From: Microbacterium sp. RURRCA19A
Lineage (GTDB): Bacteria > Actinomycetota > Actinomycetes > Actinomycetales > Microbacteriaceae
Length of the DNA: 64,000 nt
Assembly (NCBI RefSeq): GCF_900156455.1
Contig: NZ_FTNQ01000001.1
Coordinates: forward strand, 1 to 64,000
Reading direction: 5' to 3'
Shown here: positions 24,727-34,684 of the stretch, one piece after another
Position numbering within the stretch: position 1 is the first letter of the stretch
Layout: each line of letters opens with the position of its first letter
The notes under the pieces: generated by a model
What the model was told of the DNA's origin: nothing
Database searches by the model: none
What the model saw: only the letters and a program-made list of their open reading frames with translations
Translations under genes and position numbers: made by a program

Positions 24727-25902
24727 ATGCCGCTCGTCGACATCGTGTTGATCGTGCTTCTCGCGCTCGCGCTCATCGTGGGCATCGCGCGCGGATTCCT
24801 CGCCACGATCGGCTTCTTCGCGGGGCTCGCCCTCGGCGGCATCGCGGCGTTCTGGCTGATCCCGTACGTCGGGCAATGGGTGACCGACCCGATGTGGCGC
24901 GGCGCCGCGATCGTCGCCGCGGGAGTGCTCCTGCTCCTGCTGGGCGCGGCGCTCGGCACCGCCGTGGGCAACGCCCTGCGTCGGGGCGTCGACCGCATCA
25001 AGCTGCGCGTGCCCGAGCGCATCCTCGGCGGGGTCGTCAACCTCGCCGCGGCCGCCCTGGCGCTGTCGTTCTTCGCCGGCACCCTCACCACCGCCGGTGT
25101 CCCCGTCGTCTCTGCCGCGCTGGCCTCGTCGAACGTCGTGCGCACGATCGACCGCCTCACCCCCGATCCGGTGCGCGCCGCCCTCGCCGAACTCCGCGGC
25201 ACGGTGTTCGCCGACGGCATCCCGCGCCTCGGCGAGCTCATCCAGATCGGTTCCGTGCCGAGCGCCCCCGCCGTGGCCCTCGACGACCCGGCCCTCACGC
25301 AGGCCGCGCAGTCGGTCGCGCGCATCACCGGCACCGCCTACGCGTGCGGCATCACCGCGAGCGGATCGGGCTTCGTCGTCGCCGACGACCGCGTCGTCAC
25401 CAACGCGCACGTCGTCGCCGGTGTCGACGCGCCGCTCGTCGAGCTCCCGGGGCAGGCGGCGAAGGAAGGGCGCGTGGTGTACTTCGACCCCATCGACGAC
25501 CTCGCCGTCATCGCCGTCGACGGACTGGATGCCACTGCCCTCCCGGTCGTTCCCGCGCTCTCCGTCGGGTCGGCGGCCGTCGTGCAGGGCTACCCCTACG
25601 GCGGGCCCTTCACCTCCGGGAACGCCACGGTGCTCTCCGAGGGCACGGTGCCGGTCCCCGACATCTACGGCGACCAGTCCGCTCCCCGCGAGATCTACGC
25701 GCTGGGAGCCGTGGTGCGGCCGGGGAACTCCGGCGGGCCGCTGCTCACGCCCGCGGGCGAGGTCGCGGGCGTCGTGTTCGCCCGGTCCGAGACCGACGAC
25801 GACGTCGGCTACGCCATGACCCCCGCCGAGCTCGCGCCCGTGATCGCACAGCTCGGATCGCTCTCCGCCCCCGTGGCATCCGGGAGTTGCACGACGCGGT
25901 GA
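24727..25902 (+). CDS. MarP-like membrane serine protease (CvpA domain plus trypsin-like domain)
   Basis: The 391-residue protein has four membrane helices in an N-terminal CvpA-like domain (about 1-125) and an extracytoplasmic chymotrypsin-like protease domain (about 190-385). The catalytic triad is visible: His in VTNAHVVAG, Asp in PIDDLAVIAV and Ser in PGNSGGPLLT. Cys residues in YACGIT and near the C-terminus could form a regulatory disulfide, as in mycobacterial MarP, which is needed for acid and oxidative stress survival. The ATG at 24727 lies six bases after CTGGAG. It is divergent from the NAD operon. Confidence 0.9.
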   Translation: MPLVDIVLIVLLALALIVGIARGFLATIGFFAGLALGGIAAFWLIPYVGQWVTDPMWRGAAIVAAGVLLLLLGAALGTAVGNALRRGVDRIKLRVPERILGGVVNLAAAALALSFFAGTLTTAGVPVVSAALASSNVVRTIDRLTPDPVRAALAELRGTVFADGIPRLGELIQIGSVPSAPAVALDDPALTQAAQSVARITGTAYACGITASGSGFVVADDRVVTNAHVVAGVDAPLVELPGQAAKEGRVVYFDPIDDLAVIAVDGLDATALPVVPALSVGSAAVVQGYPYGGPFTSGNATVLSEGTVPVPDIYGDQSAPREIYALGAVVRPGNSGGPLLTPAGEVAGVVFARSETDDDVGYAMTPAELAPVIAQLGSLSAPVASGSCTTR

Positions 25903-25969
25903 CGCGCCGACGGGCTGTGGAGGCGCGTCGCCTCGGATATGCTGGCGCCCACAAGTCCACACCGGCCCC

Positions 25970-26160
25970 ATGATCGATGCGGGAGAGCTCCGGCGAACGC
26001 AGCCGGGCACCGAAGGAGCAAGCCTCCCCGCCAATCTCTCAGGTACGCGTACCGCGTCGATCGGGCCACTCTGGAAAGAGACCCGGGTGCAACCGGCCGG
26101 GTCCGCCGACGGTGAAAGCCCGCGTCCCCGCGACGCCCGGGCGAAACTCTCAGGTTCATG
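25970..26160 (+). promoter_or_regulatory. Tandem glycine riboswitch
   Basis: Two consecutive aptamers are readable. The first (about 25974-26045) starts GCGGGAGAG and closes with CCAATCTCTCAGG. The second (about 26070-26158) has GGAAAGAGACC, GGTGAAAGCCC and closes with GCGAAACTCTCAGG. The GGAGAG/CTCTCAGG and GAAA-CTCTCAGG elements are the signature of the gcvT RNA. It sits in the long leader 60 bases before gcvT and should turn the glycine cleavage operon on when glycine is abundant. Exact ends are approximate. Confidence 0.92.
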
Positions 26161-26221
26161 ACAGAGGGGGAGTTCTCAGGCGTCGACCGGCGCCTGACCG
26201 TCCTTGCGAACGGCAGAACTC

Positions 26222-27367
26222 ATGACCGACACCCCCGCTCCACCGCGCTCGTCCCCGCTGCACGATCGACACGAGACCCTCGGGGCCTCGTTCACCGACT
26301 TCGGCGGCTGGAACATGCCCGTGCGGTACACCTCGGACCTCGCCGAGCACCGTGCCGTCCGCGAGGCCGCCGGCCTGTTCGACATCTCCCACATGGCCGA
26401 GTTCTGGGTGCACGACGGTCACGCTGCGGAGTTCCTCGACTACGCGCTCGCCGGCCGCGTCTCGACGATGAAGATCGGGAAGGCCAAGTACTCGCTCGTG
26501 CTCGCGGAATCCGGCGGCATCGTCGACGACGTGATCGTCTACCGCACGGGCGAGCAGTACTACCTCGTCATCGCGAACGCGGGCAACCGCGACGCGGTCG
26601 CCGCCGCGTTCGCGCGGGCGCGGGAGACCTGGCCGGCCGCACCGGCATCCGCGGACGGATATCCGACGGTGAAGGACGTCACCGACCACGTCGCCCTCAT
26701 CGCCCTGCAGGGGCCCCGCGCCCGTGGCATCCTCGAATCCGTTCCCGCGGTCACCATTCTGGGCACGCCGCTGGACGAACTCGGCTACTACGCCTTCACC
26801 GAGGGGACCTTCGACGGGGACTCGCTCTTCGTCGCGCGCACCGGGTACACCGGCGAGGACGGGTACGAACTGCTCGTGCCCGTGGATCGTGCCGCCGACC
26901 TGTGGGACGCCGTCCTGGCGGCCGGGGCCCCGGCGGGTCTGATCCCGTGCGGCCTCGCCGCCCGCGACACCCTCCGGCTCGAGGCCGGGATGCCCCTCTA
27001 CGGTCACGAGCTGTCGCTCGACGTGGTTCCGGCGCAGGCGGGGCTCGGCCGTGTCGTCGCCGCGGACAAGCCCGCGTTCGTCGGTGAGGACGGCCTCGCC
27101 GCGGCCCCCGCGGACGCCCCGGTGCTCGTCGGCCTCGTCTCGGAGGGCAAACGTGCCGGCCGTGCCGGTTACGCGGTCCTCCACGGCGACGACGTCGTCG
27201 GCGAGATCACCAGCGGGGCCCTCAGCCCCACCCTCGGCCACCCGGTGGCCATGGCCTACGTCTCCCCGGCCGCGGCCGAACCCGGCACCACCCTGACCAT
27301 CGACGTCCGCGGTACACGCATCCCCGCGACCGTCACCGCCCTTCCCTTCTACCGGAGGAACGCATGA
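26222..27367 (+). CDS. gcvT: Glycine cleavage system aminomethyltransferase (T protein)
   Basis: The 381-residue enzyme transfers the methylene group from the lipoyl arm of the H protein to tetrahydrofolate and releases ammonia. Family marks are the N-terminal [43 protein letters not shown] and [16 protein letters not shown]. The ATG at 26222 was preferred to the in-frame TTG at 26204 because family members begin close to it. It is the first gene of gcvT-gcvH-gcvP and is controlled by the glycine riboswitch upstream. Its TGA overlaps the gcvH ATG. Confidence 0.96.
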   Translation: MTDTPAPPRSSPLHDRHETLGASFTDFGGWNMPVRYTSDLAEHRAVREAAGLFDISHMAEFWVHDGHAAEFLDYALAGRVSTMKIGKAKYSLVLAESGGIVDDVIVYRTGEQYYLVIANAGNRDAVAAAFARARETWPAAPASADGYPTVKDVTDHVALIALQGPRARGILESVPAVTILGTPLDELGYYAFTEGTFDGDSLFVARTGYTGEDGYELLVPVDRAADLWDAVLAAGAPAGLIPCGLAARDTLRLEAGMPLYGHELSLDVVPAQAGLGRVVAADKPAFVGEDGLAAAPADAPVLVGLVSEGKRAGRAGYAVLHGDDVVGEITSGALSPTLGHPVAMAYVSPAAAEPGTTLTIDVRGTRIPATVTALPFYRRNA

Positions 27368-27738
27368 CCGACCTGACCGCACTCCGCTACACCTCCGAGC
27401 ACGAATGGATCGCCGTCGACGGCGAGGTCGCGACCGTCGGCATCACCGACTTCGCGGCCGAGAAGCTCGGTGACGTGGTGTTCGTCGAGCTCCCCGCCGC
27501 CGATGCCGCCGTCGCCGCCGGCGACGTGTGCGGCGAGATCGAATCGACCAAGTCGGTGGGCGAGCTCTACGCCCCGCTGAACGGCACCGTCGTCGAGGTC
27601 AACGACGCCGTCGTCGACGACCCCTCTCTCGTCAACGCCGACCCGTTCGGAGACGGCTGGCTCATCAAGATCCGCCTCGACGGCGACCTGCCCGGCGACC
27701 TGCTCGACCGCGCCGCGTACGAGGACCTCACCGCATGA
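27364..27738 (+). CDS. gcvH: Glycine cleavage system H protein
   Basis: The 124-residue lipoyl carrier has the YTSEHEWI opening, the GDVVFVELP turn and the lipoylation site in [14 protein letters not shown], whose Lys carries the lipoyl group. It shuttles the aminomethyl group between the P, T and L proteins. Start and stop codons overlap both neighbours by ATGA. GGAGGAACGC before the ATG gives a strong ribosome binding site. Confidence 0.97.
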   Translation: MTDLTALRYTSEHEWIAVDGEVATVGITDFAAEKLGDVVFVELPAADAAVAAGDVCGEIESTKSVGELYAPLNGTVVEVNDAVVDDPSLVNADPFGDGWLIKIRLDGDLPGDLLDRAAYEDLTA

Positions 27739-30614
27739 GCCTGACCACAGCCCCCCGGACGGATGCCACGGCCCCCGCCGCGTTCACCGATCGCCACATC
27801 GGCATCGGCGCCCACGACCGTGCGCACATGCTCGAGGTCGTCGGGTACGACAGCGTCGAACAGCTCGTGCAGACCGCCGTTCCGGCATCCATCCACGTCC
27901 GACCCCGCGAGACGAGCGAGCTTCCGCCCGCCGCCACCGAGGCCGAGGCGCTGGCCGAACTGCGGGAACTCGCCTCGGCGAACCGCTCGGCGCGCCCGAT
28001 GATCGGCCTGGGCTACTACGACACGTTCACGCCCTCGGTGATCCAGCGGAACGTGCTGGAGAACCCCTCGTGGTACACCGCCTACACGCCGTATCAGCCC
28101 GAGATCTCGCAGGGGCGCCTCGAGGCGCTCATCAACTTCCAGACCATGGTCACCGACCTCACGGGGCTCGCCACGGCGAACGCGTCGATGCTCGACGAGT
28201 CCACCGCGGTCGTCGAGGGAATGCTCGTCGCCCGCCGTGCGTCCAAGGCGAAGACCGACGTCTTCCTCGTCGACGCCGATGCCCTGCCGCAGACCAAGGC
28301 CCTTCTGGCGCACCGTGCCGCCGCCGTGGGCATCGAGCTGGTCGAGACGTCGTACGACGGGGAGATCCCCGAGAGCTTCGGCGCCTTCGTGCAGTACCCC
28401 GGCGCCACCGGCCGCGTGTGGGACTTCTCCGACGTCGCGTCCGCCGTCCACCGTCACGGCGGTCTCGTCGTCGCCGCGGCCGATCTGCTGGCCCTCACGC
28501 TCCTGCGCTCGCCGGGCACCCTCGGCGCCGACGTGGCTGTGGGCACGACCCAGCGCTTCGGTGTGCCGCTCGGCTTCGGCGGTCCGCATGCGGGCTACAT
28601 GGCCGTGCGCGCGGGCCTCGAGCGCCAGCTGCCCGGGCGTCTGGTGGGCGTGTCGGTCGATGCCGCCGGCAACCCCGCGTACCGCCTGTCGCTGCAGACG
28701 CGCGAGCAGCACATCCGCCGCGAGAAGGCCACCTCCAACATCTGCACCGCGCAGGTGCTCCTGGCCGTGATGGCCGCGATGTACGCGGTCTACCACGGGC
28801 CGGATGGCCTGCGCGCGATCGCGACGCGCGTCGCGCGGACCGCCGACTCCCTGGCATCCGCTCTGATCGCGTACGACCTGCACCTCGCGGCGGACGCGTT
28901 CTTCGACACGGTGCGCGTGCACGTCCCGGGGCGCGCGCAGGACGTCGTGGACCGTGCCCGCGAGCGGGGCTACCAGCTGCTGTGGGTCGACGACGCCACC
29001 GTGGGCGTCTCGGTCGACGAGACCACGACGGATGCCGATGTCGCCGCGATCGTGGCATCCTTCGGGCTTCCCGCCGAGGAACTGCCCGCGGGGGAGGCTC
29101 TCCGCGGCGTCCCGGAACGACTGCACCGCGAGGACGCCTATCTGACGCACCCCGTCTTCCACACGCACCGCAGTGAGACGGCGATGATGCGGTACCTCAA
29201 GACGCTCGCCGACCGCGACTACGCGCTCGACCGCGGCATGATCCCGCTCGGCTCGTGCACGATGAAGCTGAACGCCGCGACCGAGATGGCGGCGGTGTCG
29301 TGGCCGGAGTTCTCGCGCGTCCACCCGTTCGCGCCCGAGGCCGATGTGCACGGGTACCTCTCGATGATCGAGCAGCTGGAACGGTGGCTCGCCGAGGTCA
29401 CCGGGTACGACGCCGTCTCGCTGCAGCCGAACGCCGGCTCGCAGGGCGAACTCGCGGGTCTCCTCGCGATCCGCGGCTACCACCACGCGAACGGTGACGT
29501 CGAGCGGACCGTGTGCCTCATCCCGTCGTCCGCGCACGGGACGAACGCCGCCTCCGCGATCCTCGCCGGCATGCGCGTCGTCGTCGTCGCGTGCGACGAG
29601 GCCGGCAACGTGGACCTCGACGATCTGCGGGCGAAGATCGCCCAGCACGCCGCCGAACTGGCGGCCCTGATGATCACCTACCCGTCGACCCACGGCGTGT
29701 ACGAGCACGACGTGCTCGAGATCACGCAGGCCGTGCACGACGCCGGCGGCCAGGTCTACGTCGACGGGGCGAACCTCAACGCCCTCCTCGGGTTCGCCCG
29801 GTTCGGCGACCTCGGCGGCGACGTGTCGCACCTGAACCTCCACAAGACGTTCGCGATCCCGCACGGCGGCGGAGGCCCGGGAGTGGGGCCGGTGGCGGCC
29901 AAGGCGCACCTCGCGCCCTTCCTGCCGTCGCACCCGTTCGCGCAGCGGGCGGATCACGCGGGCGGAGTGTTCGACGGCGGGCCCGTGTCGGCCGCCCCGT
30001 ACGGCTCGGCCGGCATCCTGCCCATCTCCTGGGCGTACGTGCGGATGATGGGCGCGGAGGGGCTGCGACAGGCGACCGCGGCGGCCGTGCTCTCGGCGAA
30101 CTACATCGCCACGCGCCTGCGCGCGCACTATCCGGTGCTGTACTCGGGCGAGGGCGGTCTCGTCGCGCACGAGTGCATCCTCGATCTGCGTCCGCTGAAG
30201 GAACAGACCGGCATCACCGTCGACGACGTCGCCAAGCGCCTCATCGACTACGGGTTCCACGCACCGACGATGTCGTTCCCCGTCGCCGGCACCTTGATGG
30301 TCGAGCCGACCGAGAGTGAAGACCTCGCCGAACTCGACCGGTTCGTGGAAGCCATGATCGCGATCAAGAAAGAGGCCCTCGCGGTCGCCGCGGGGGAGTG
30401 GCCCGCCGACGACAACCCGCTCGTGAACGCCCCGCACACCGCGGAGGCGGCGGTCGCGAACGAGTGGTCGCACGCCTACCCCCGGGAGACGGCCGTGTAC
30501 CCGCAGCGCTCGCTGGTGCGCGGGAAGTACTGGCCGCCGGTGCGCCGGATCGATCAGGCCTACGGCGACCGGAACCTCGTGTGCTCCTGCCCGCCTCCGG
30601 AGGCGTTCGCGTAG
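27735..30614 (+). CDS. gcvP: Glycine dehydrogenase (decarboxylating), P protein
   Basis: The 959-residue single-chain enzyme has the two homologous halves of long-form GcvP. It decarboxylates glycine with PLP and passes the aminomethyl group to GcvH. The PLP Lys lies in [17 protein letters not shown] near residue 705. Other marks are FTDRHIG at the N-terminus, [16 protein letters not shown] and MKLNAATEM. No lipoamide dehydrogenase gene lies here. The ATG overlaps the gcvH stop. Confidence 0.97.
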   Translation: MSLTTAPRTDATAPAAFTDRHIGIGAHDRAHMLEVVGYDSVEQLVQTAVPASIHVRPRETSELPPAATEAEALAELRELASANRSARPMIGLGYYDTFTPSVIQRNVLENPSWYTAYTPYQPEISQGRLEALINFQTMVTDLTGLATANASMLDESTAVVEGMLVARRASKAKTDVFLVDADALPQTKALLAHRAAAVGIELVETSYDGEIPESFGAFVQYPGATGRVWDFSDVASAVHRHGGLVVAAADLLALTLLRSPGTLGADVAVGTTQRFGVPLGFGGPHAGYMAVRAGLERQLPGRLVGVSVDAAGNPAYRLSLQTREQHIRREKATSNICTAQVLLAVMAAMYAVYHGPDGLRAIATRVARTADSLASALIAYDLHLAADAFFDTVRVHVPGRAQDVVDRARERGYQLLWVDDATVGVSVDETTTDADVAAIVASFGLPAEELPAGEALRGVPERLHREDAYLTHPVFHTHRSETAMMRYLKTLADRDYALDRGMIPLGSCTMKLNAATEMAAVSWPEFSRVHPFAPEADVHGYLSMIEQLERWLAEVTGYDAVSLQPNAGSQGELAGLLAIRGYHHANGDVERTVCLIPSSAHGTNAASAILAGMRVVVVACDEAGNVDLDDLRAKIAQHAAELAALMITYPSTHGVYEHDVLEITQAVHDAGGQVYVDGANLNALLGFARFGDLGGDVSHLNLHKTFAIPHGGGGPGVGPVAAKAHLAPFLPSHPFAQRADHAGGVFDGGPVSAAPYGSAGILPISWAYVRMMGAEGLRQATAAAVLSANYIATRLRAHYPVLYSGEGGLVAHECILDLRPLKEQTGITVDDVAKRLIDYGFHAPTMSFPVAGTLMVEPTESEDLAELDRFVEAMIAIKKEALAVAAGEWPADDNPLVNAPHTAEAAVANEWSHAYPRETAVYPQRSLVRGKYWPPVRRIDQAYGDRNLVCSCPPPEAFA

Positions 30615-30618
30615 GTCG

Positions 30619-30691
30619 GACCGGGACCCGGCCCGCCGGCGCGGCGGGGCGGTTCCCGGGACCCGGCCCACCGGTATGGCGGCCGGGCGCG
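30619..30691. repeat. GC-rich hairpin repeat B, two diverged tandem copies
   Basis: A unit beginning CCGGGACCCGGCCC occurs at about 30619-30649 and again, better conserved, at 30651-30691 (GGTTCCCGGGACCCGG...GGTATGGCGGCCGGG). The unit can fold through CCCGGCC/GGCCGGG. The better copy is nearly repeated at 31960-32003. It follows gcvP by five bases and may serve as its terminator. Confidence 0.6.
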
Positions 30692-30733
30692 GCGGCGGTC
30701 GCGAGGGTTCCGGATCGCGAGGGCGCCGGATCG

Positions 30734-30800
30734 CGAGACTGCATCCCGCCGACATCTCCACTGCACGCTGCAGTAGAGATGTCAGGCGAGTGCAGTCTCG
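30734..30800. repeat. 67-nt nested palindrome A, copy 1
   Basis: CGAGACTGCA at 30734-30743 pairs with TGCAGTCTCG at 30791-30800. Inside it GACATCTC pairs with GAGATGTC, and inside that ACTGCA-CGC-TGCAGT forms a perfect hairpin. A second copy of the same 67-base length, with about eight differences, lies at 31892-31958. The two bracket the minus-strand gene 30831-31805. Confidence 0.8.
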
Positions 30801-30830
30801 CGGTCGGGAGGAGCGGATCATCGTGCTGCG

Positions 30831-31805
30831 TCAGCGCTCGGCACGCAAGAGGCGTCCGAGTCCCGACAGCCGATGGAGGTCGGGCGCGCAGTTCGGCGTG
30901 AGGCCGGCGGACAGCAGGATGTCGCGGAGACCCGACGGCTCGGCGACGTCGGCCCACGACCAGTGCGGGACCGTTCTCGCGCCGTGGCGGCGCAATCGAC
31001 GGTCCCGTTCCTCGCGCGCACGCAGCGCCGCCCCCGGATTGCCGAATCGGCCGTCGTACTTGAGGTGCCCGTCGGCCTCGCCCGCCACTCGGATGTCCGG
31101 CCACCACATGTCCGTGCGGTCGCCGTCGTCGTCCGACGACCCGATCCAGCGCTGCAACTCGGGCGCGGGGAAGCCCCACCACTCCGCAGCCGCACGGCTC
31201 ACCGACTCCAACGCGGACTCCGCTGCGCCGTGGGCGCGTGCGAGCGCCCAGCGCGCCTGGCGGCGACCTCGAGCGGAAGCGCGATCCTCGTTGAGTGGCA
31301 CCAACGTCGTAGCGGCGGTCGAGCCCCGGCGGATCGTTGCATCCGCCGTGACGAGACCAGCGGCCGGATGACGAACGCGCGCGATGTCGACACAGGTGTC
31401 GGTCGGTGAAGTGAGCAGTATGCCGCCCCGTTCCTCGACGAGACGGTCGGAGTGGGCGCTCGTGTGGACACGAACGCCGCTGACGCGACGCGATGTCGCC
31501 GTATCGCTCGCGAGCACGTGAACGGCGTCGATCTGCCCCACCACCGGAAGTCCCCACACGAGCGCCGCGGACTCGAGACAGAGCACGGCGTCGGGATCCC
31601 GGAGGAGGTGCGCGTGCACTCGAGCGAGATCACGTTCCCAGCGGGGGAGCGGATGCCAGTCGCTCGCCGCCGCGTATACCCCGCGGAGCACGAGCACCAT
31701 CTCGCCTCGGCGGATGCTTCGCGTCGAGTGGGTCAGTTCGGTCGCCCGCAGAAGCGGGATCGGCGTCGCGCTCGGTATCGATGTCACGACCCCAGGCTGT
31801 GGCAT
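30831..31805 (-). CDS. AbiEi-like / DUF559 (Vsr-type endonuclease fold) protein
   Basis: The 324-residue protein has an N-terminal part resembling the winged AbiEi antitoxin region (RRGEMVLVLRGVYAAASDWH) and a middle segment (LTSPTDTCVDIARV) common in AbiEi-family proteins. The C-terminal PD-(D/E)xK-like core has WWPDIRVAGEADGHLKYDG, with the Asp, Glu-x-Asp and Lys spacing of DUF559 nucleases. Such proteins are widespread in Actinobacteria and scattered in accessory positions. No toxin gene (AbiEii) lies next to it. Matching palindromes flank it on both sides. A nuclease role is inference. Confidence 0.75.
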   Translation of the reverse strand: MPQPGVVTSIPSATPIPLLRATELTHSTRSIRRGEMVLVLRGVYAAASDWHPLPRWERDLARVHAHLLRDPDAVLCLESAALVWGLPVVGQIDAVHVLASDTATSRRVSGVRVHTSAHSDRLVEERGGILLTSPTDTCVDIARVRHPAAGLVTADATIRRGSTAATTLVPLNEDRASARGRRQARWALARAHGAAESALESVSRAAAEWWGFPAPELQRWIGSSDDDGDRTDMWWPDIRVAGEADGHLKYDGRFGNPGAALRAREERDRRLRRHGARTVPHWSWADVAEPSGLRDILLSAGLTPNCAPDLHRLSGLGRLLRAER

Positions 31806-31891
31806 CCACGTCTACCTTTCGGTGCTGTCCACAGGCCCGGGCTCGCTCCGTCCGCGTGTGGAGGAAGGGTCCGCCCGCCCGCGCCCGTCGC

Positions 31892-31958
31892 CGAGACTGC
31901 ATCCGCGTGACATCTCGACTGCAGGCTGCAGTGGAGATGTCAGGCGCGTGCAGTCTCG
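31892..31958. repeat. 67-nt nested palindrome A, copy 2
   Basis: CGAGACTGCA at 31892-31901 pairs with TGCAGTCTCG at 31949-31958, with the same inner GACATCTC/GAGATGTC and ACTGCA/TGCAGT stems as copy 1. It lies 86 bases upstream of the minus-strand gene's start, so it is unlikely to be just that gene's terminator. Confidence 0.8.
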
Positions 31959-31959
31959 T

Positions 31960-32003
31960 GGTTCCCGGGACCCGACCCACCCGTATGGCGGCCGGGGACG
32001 CGG
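31960..32003. repeat. GC-rich hairpin repeat B, copy next to palindrome A2
   Basis: GGTTCCCGGGACCCG and TATGGCGGCCGGG at 31960-32003 match 30651-30691 closely and in the same orientation. At the left site B precedes A; here B follows A directly. Confidence 0.65.
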
Positions 32004-32031
32004 CCCAGGGGAACCCTCAGGGTCGATTGGG

Positions 32032-32037
32032 TAGGGT
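32032..32037 (+). promoter_or_regulatory. -10 box (TAGGGT) of a leaderless promoter
   Basis: TAGGGT is followed by exactly six bases and the GTG at 32044. This favours that start over the ATG at 32074. Confidence 0.55.
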
Positions 32038-32043
32038 GCCCCT

Positions 32044-33780
32044 GTGCACCTCGGGCAGTACCAGCAGACCTCGATGACATCGCGACGCCGCCTCGGCCGG
32101 TTCGGGATCCTCGGCGTGGCCGCCGCGGTCGCACTGGCCGGGTGCTCGGCGCCGGAACCCACCCCCCAGGAGCAGCCTCCCGCCCGGACGACGCTCACGA
32201 TCGGCGTGGTCGGCACTCCCACGAGCTTCAACTCCGAGACCGCCCACGGTGACACGGCCGCCAACCGCGCGATCGCCGCCCTCATCGACGAGCACCTCGG
32301 CACGCTCGACGGCGACCTGCAGGTCATCCCCAACGACGGGCTCGGACGGATCACGCGCATCGAAGGCGATCCGCTCACCGTCAGCTACGAGCTCTTCCCC
32401 GACCGCGTCTGGTCGGACGGCACACCGATCACCCTCGACGACCTCATGTTCGGGTGGGCCGTCTCGTCGCACTACTTCGATGATGCGACCTACGACGAGG
32501 CCGGTGCGGTGGTCTCCGGTACGCGCTACTTCGAGACGGCGAGTCCGCCCGACCCCAACGCCCGGACGTCACGTCCCACCCTGGACCGCGCCGCCGACAC
32601 CCTCACCCTCACCTACGACGAGCCGTTCGCCGACTGGAACCGCCAGTGGCTGCTCGACCGGCCGGTGCACGTCGTCGCGGCGAAGGCCGGAGTGACGGTG
32701 CGAGACCTCATGACGGCGATCCTGACCACGCCCGAGGGTGATCCGTCCGCGCCCGTCGCACCCAACCCTGTACTGGCCGCCGCCGCCGCCGCGTGGAACA
32801 CCGGGTTCGACGCCACCGGAGGCGCCCTGGATCCGGCTGCCGCCGTGGCATCCGGCCCGTGGACGATCGGTGAAGCCACGACGACGTCCATCTCGCTCGC
32901 GCGCCGCGACGACTACCAGGGCGGCCACTACCCGGCCCTCGAAGGCGTGACGATCCGGTTCTTCCCCGACCAGGCGGCGCAGGTCGCTGCGGTCGCCGCC
33001 GGCGAGGTCGACGTCGCCAACATCGGCGACCCGGAGGCGACCGAGCTCAAGACCCTCGCCGACGCCGGCGTGACCGTGACGACCGGTCCGACGGCGCAGA
33101 CGCTCCAGCTCCGGTTCGCGGACGCCACGCCGGACACGCTGCGCGAGGCGATCAGCCTGTCGCTGGACCGGGATGCCATCGTGAAGGAGGCGCTGGGAGA
33201 GGTCCGCCCCGACGCGCGGCCGCTGCAGTCGTTCCTCTCCTCGCCGGCGACGGGGCCGACGTATCGGGAGCTCACGTCGGGAAACGGCGCCCCGGGGACG
33301 GGGAGCGACGCCGGAGCGGCACGCGCGGCGCTGGACGACCGGCCGGCCGTGCTCCGTGTCGCCTACGACGCATCCGACCCCGTCTCCGCGACGGTGTTCT
33401 CCCAGATGGTCGCGATGGGCGCCGAGGCGGGCATCGCGGTACGCGCAGCGTCCACGACCGAGACTCCGGATGCCACCCTCGCCTGGGTCGGCGAAGACGA
33501 GAGTCTCTATCGCTCGGCGCGAGACCGCCTGGCCGAAGGCGTCACGACCGTCGAGGCCGAGAAGACCTTCGACAAGATGACCCGCGACACCGATCCCGTC
33601 GATGTGCTCGCCGCCGCGAAGGAGATCGATCGAGCCCTGTTCGACGCCTACGCCGGAGTGCCGCTGCTGGAGCGCACGGGAGCCGTCGCGGTCGGGAAGG
33701 GCGTCGGGGGAGTCACCTACACGTCGGAACCGAACGGCATCCCACCGTCGTTCTGGACCTGGACGCCGCCGGCTCCCTGA
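32044..33780 (+). CDS. Peptide ABC transporter substrate-binding lipoprotein (SBP family 5), first paralogue
   Basis: The 578-residue protein carries a lipoprotein signal ending in AVALAGC with the lipidated Cys at residue 34 (24 if the ATG at 32074 is used). The rest is a DppA/OppA-type binding protein: LTVSYELFPDRVWSDGTPIT is the usual strand-loop that positions the peptide backbone. It is clearly related to the protein at 34782 (LTVKYTINEGLTWSDGEPIN) but more diverged from the family. The GTG start is supported by a -10 box six bases upstream. It is separated from the permease genes by a protease and the second paralogue, so it may be an orphan feeding the same transporter. Confidence 0.88.
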   Translation: MHLGQYQQTSMTSRRRLGRFGILGVAAAVALAGCSAPEPTPQEQPPARTTLTIGVVGTPTSFNSETAHGDTAANRAIAALIDEHLGTLDGDLQVIPNDGLGRITRIEGDPLTVSYELFPDRVWSDGTPITLDDLMFGWAVSSHYFDDATYDEAGAVVSGTRYFETASPPDPNARTSRPTLDRAADTLTLTYDEPFADWNRQWLLDRPVHVVAAKAGVTVRDLMTAILTTPEGDPSAPVAPNPVLAAAAAAWNTGFDATGGALDPAAAVASGPWTIGEATTTSISLARRDDYQGGHYPALEGVTIRFFPDQAAQVAAVAAGEVDVANIGDPEATELKTLADAGVTVTTGPTAQTLQLRFADATPDTLREAISLSLDRDAIVKEALGEVRPDARPLQSFLSSPATGPTYRELTSGNGAPGTGSDAGAARAALDDRPAVLRVAYDASDPVSATVFSQMVAMGAEAGIAVRAASTTETPDATLAWVGEDESLYRSARDRLAEGVTTVEAEKTFDKMTRDTDPVDVLAAAKEIDRALFDAYAGVPLLERTGAVAVGKGVGGVTYTSEPNGIPPSFWTWTPPAP

Positions 33781-33795
33781 GCCCGCGAGAAACGC

Positions 33796-34638
33796 TCACG
33801 CCGACGGGCTCGGGGACGGCGACGGCGGCGCGAACACGCCCGGCCACCAGGCGGCGGCGAGGGGGTATCCGACGAACGCGATCACGTCGATGAGAGTGTG
33901 GGCCACCACGAGCGGCATGACGCGTCCCCACCGCCGGTAGCACCAGCCGAAGACCAACCCCATGACGACGTTGCCCAGGGCCGAAGGCCAGCCCTGGTAG
34001 AGGTGATAGCTGCCGCGGAGGAGCGCGGTCGACACGACGATCCCCGTCCAGGACCACCCGAGGCGTCGCAGGCGATCGAAGAGATAGCCGAGGAAGATCA
34101 CCTCCTCCGTCAGTCCCGCGCGCAGAGCCGCCAGGACCAGCAGGGCGATCACCCACCACGACGAGTCCAGCGGCGCGGGCACCACGGTGATGCTCTGGCC
34201 GAGGAGTCGGCCGACCGCGTAGACCCCGATACCGGGAACCCCGATCAGGGCGACGAGCGCGAGGCCCCGCAGGACGTCCGAACCGAACCGACGGAAGTCC
34301 AGGCCGATGCGGCGGAGGGCGTTGTCCGCGGGCTCCCACAGCAGGTAGACGGCGAGGGCGACGAGCGCGAGCGAGAAGAAGATGCCGAGGAACTGGTAGA
34401 CCGCGTCCCAGAACGGCTCGTCGCTGCGCGACGGGTTCAACTGCGTCTGCTGCTGCGAGATCGGCGCCCGCGTCGCGGCGCGGATGAACGCGACGACGGA
34501 GTAGATCGCCGATTGGCCGACGCTCACCAGGAGGACGAGCACGATCTCCCACGGGAGCCTTCGACGGCGGAAGGCGTCTTGTTCGATTCCGGGATCGGAT
34601 ACGCCCAGGGTGCGCGGCATGTTGTCAGATTGCCACAT
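33796..34638 (-). CDS. CPBP-family intramembrane metalloprotease
   Basis: The 280-residue membrane protein has about six to seven helices and the three motifs of the CAAX-protease/bacteriocin-processing family. These are the Glu pair in LTEEVIFLGY, the second-motif His in SYHLYQGW, and HTLIDVIAF. Arg is expected after the Glu pair (EExxxR), but Gly is found here. Members process or degrade membrane-associated substrates or confer bacteriocin immunity. The C-terminus is a Ser/Pro repeat tail (PSPSPSPSA). The start could also be the ATG at 34620. It runs against the two binding-protein genes. Confidence 0.82.
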   Translation of the reverse strand: MWQSDNMPRTLGVSDPGIEQDAFRRRRLPWEIVLVLLVSVGQSAIYSVVAFIRAATRAPISQQQTQLNPSRSDEPFWDAVYQFLGIFFSLALVALAVYLLWEPADNALRRIGLDFRRFGSDVLRGLALVALIGVPGIGVYAVGRLLGQSITVVPAPLDSSWWVIALLVLAALRAGLTEEVIFLGYLFDRLRRLGWSWTGIVVSTALLRGSYHLYQGWPSALGNVVMGLVFGWCYRRWGRVMPLVVAHTLIDVIAFVGYPLAAAWWPGVFAPPSPSPSPSA

Positions 34639-34684
34639 GTAGCGGGCTTCGAATTAAAGGTATGTAACGGTTTCCCCAGGAGTT

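Noticed and set aside
24727-24729. Leaderless start for the MarP-like gene
   Set aside because: Its -10 box TACCCT is 23 bases upstream and a good CTGGAG ribosome site precedes the ATG, so it has a short leader.
27567-30821. 1084-residue minus-strand open frame opposite gcvH-gcvP
   Set aside because: It is an Arg/Gly/Val-rich shadow frame with no recognisable domain; gcvH and gcvP are certain on the other strand.
30615-32003. Palindromes A and B as a CRISPR array
   Set aside because: There are only two copies of A, 1.16 kb apart, with a gene between and no regular spacers.
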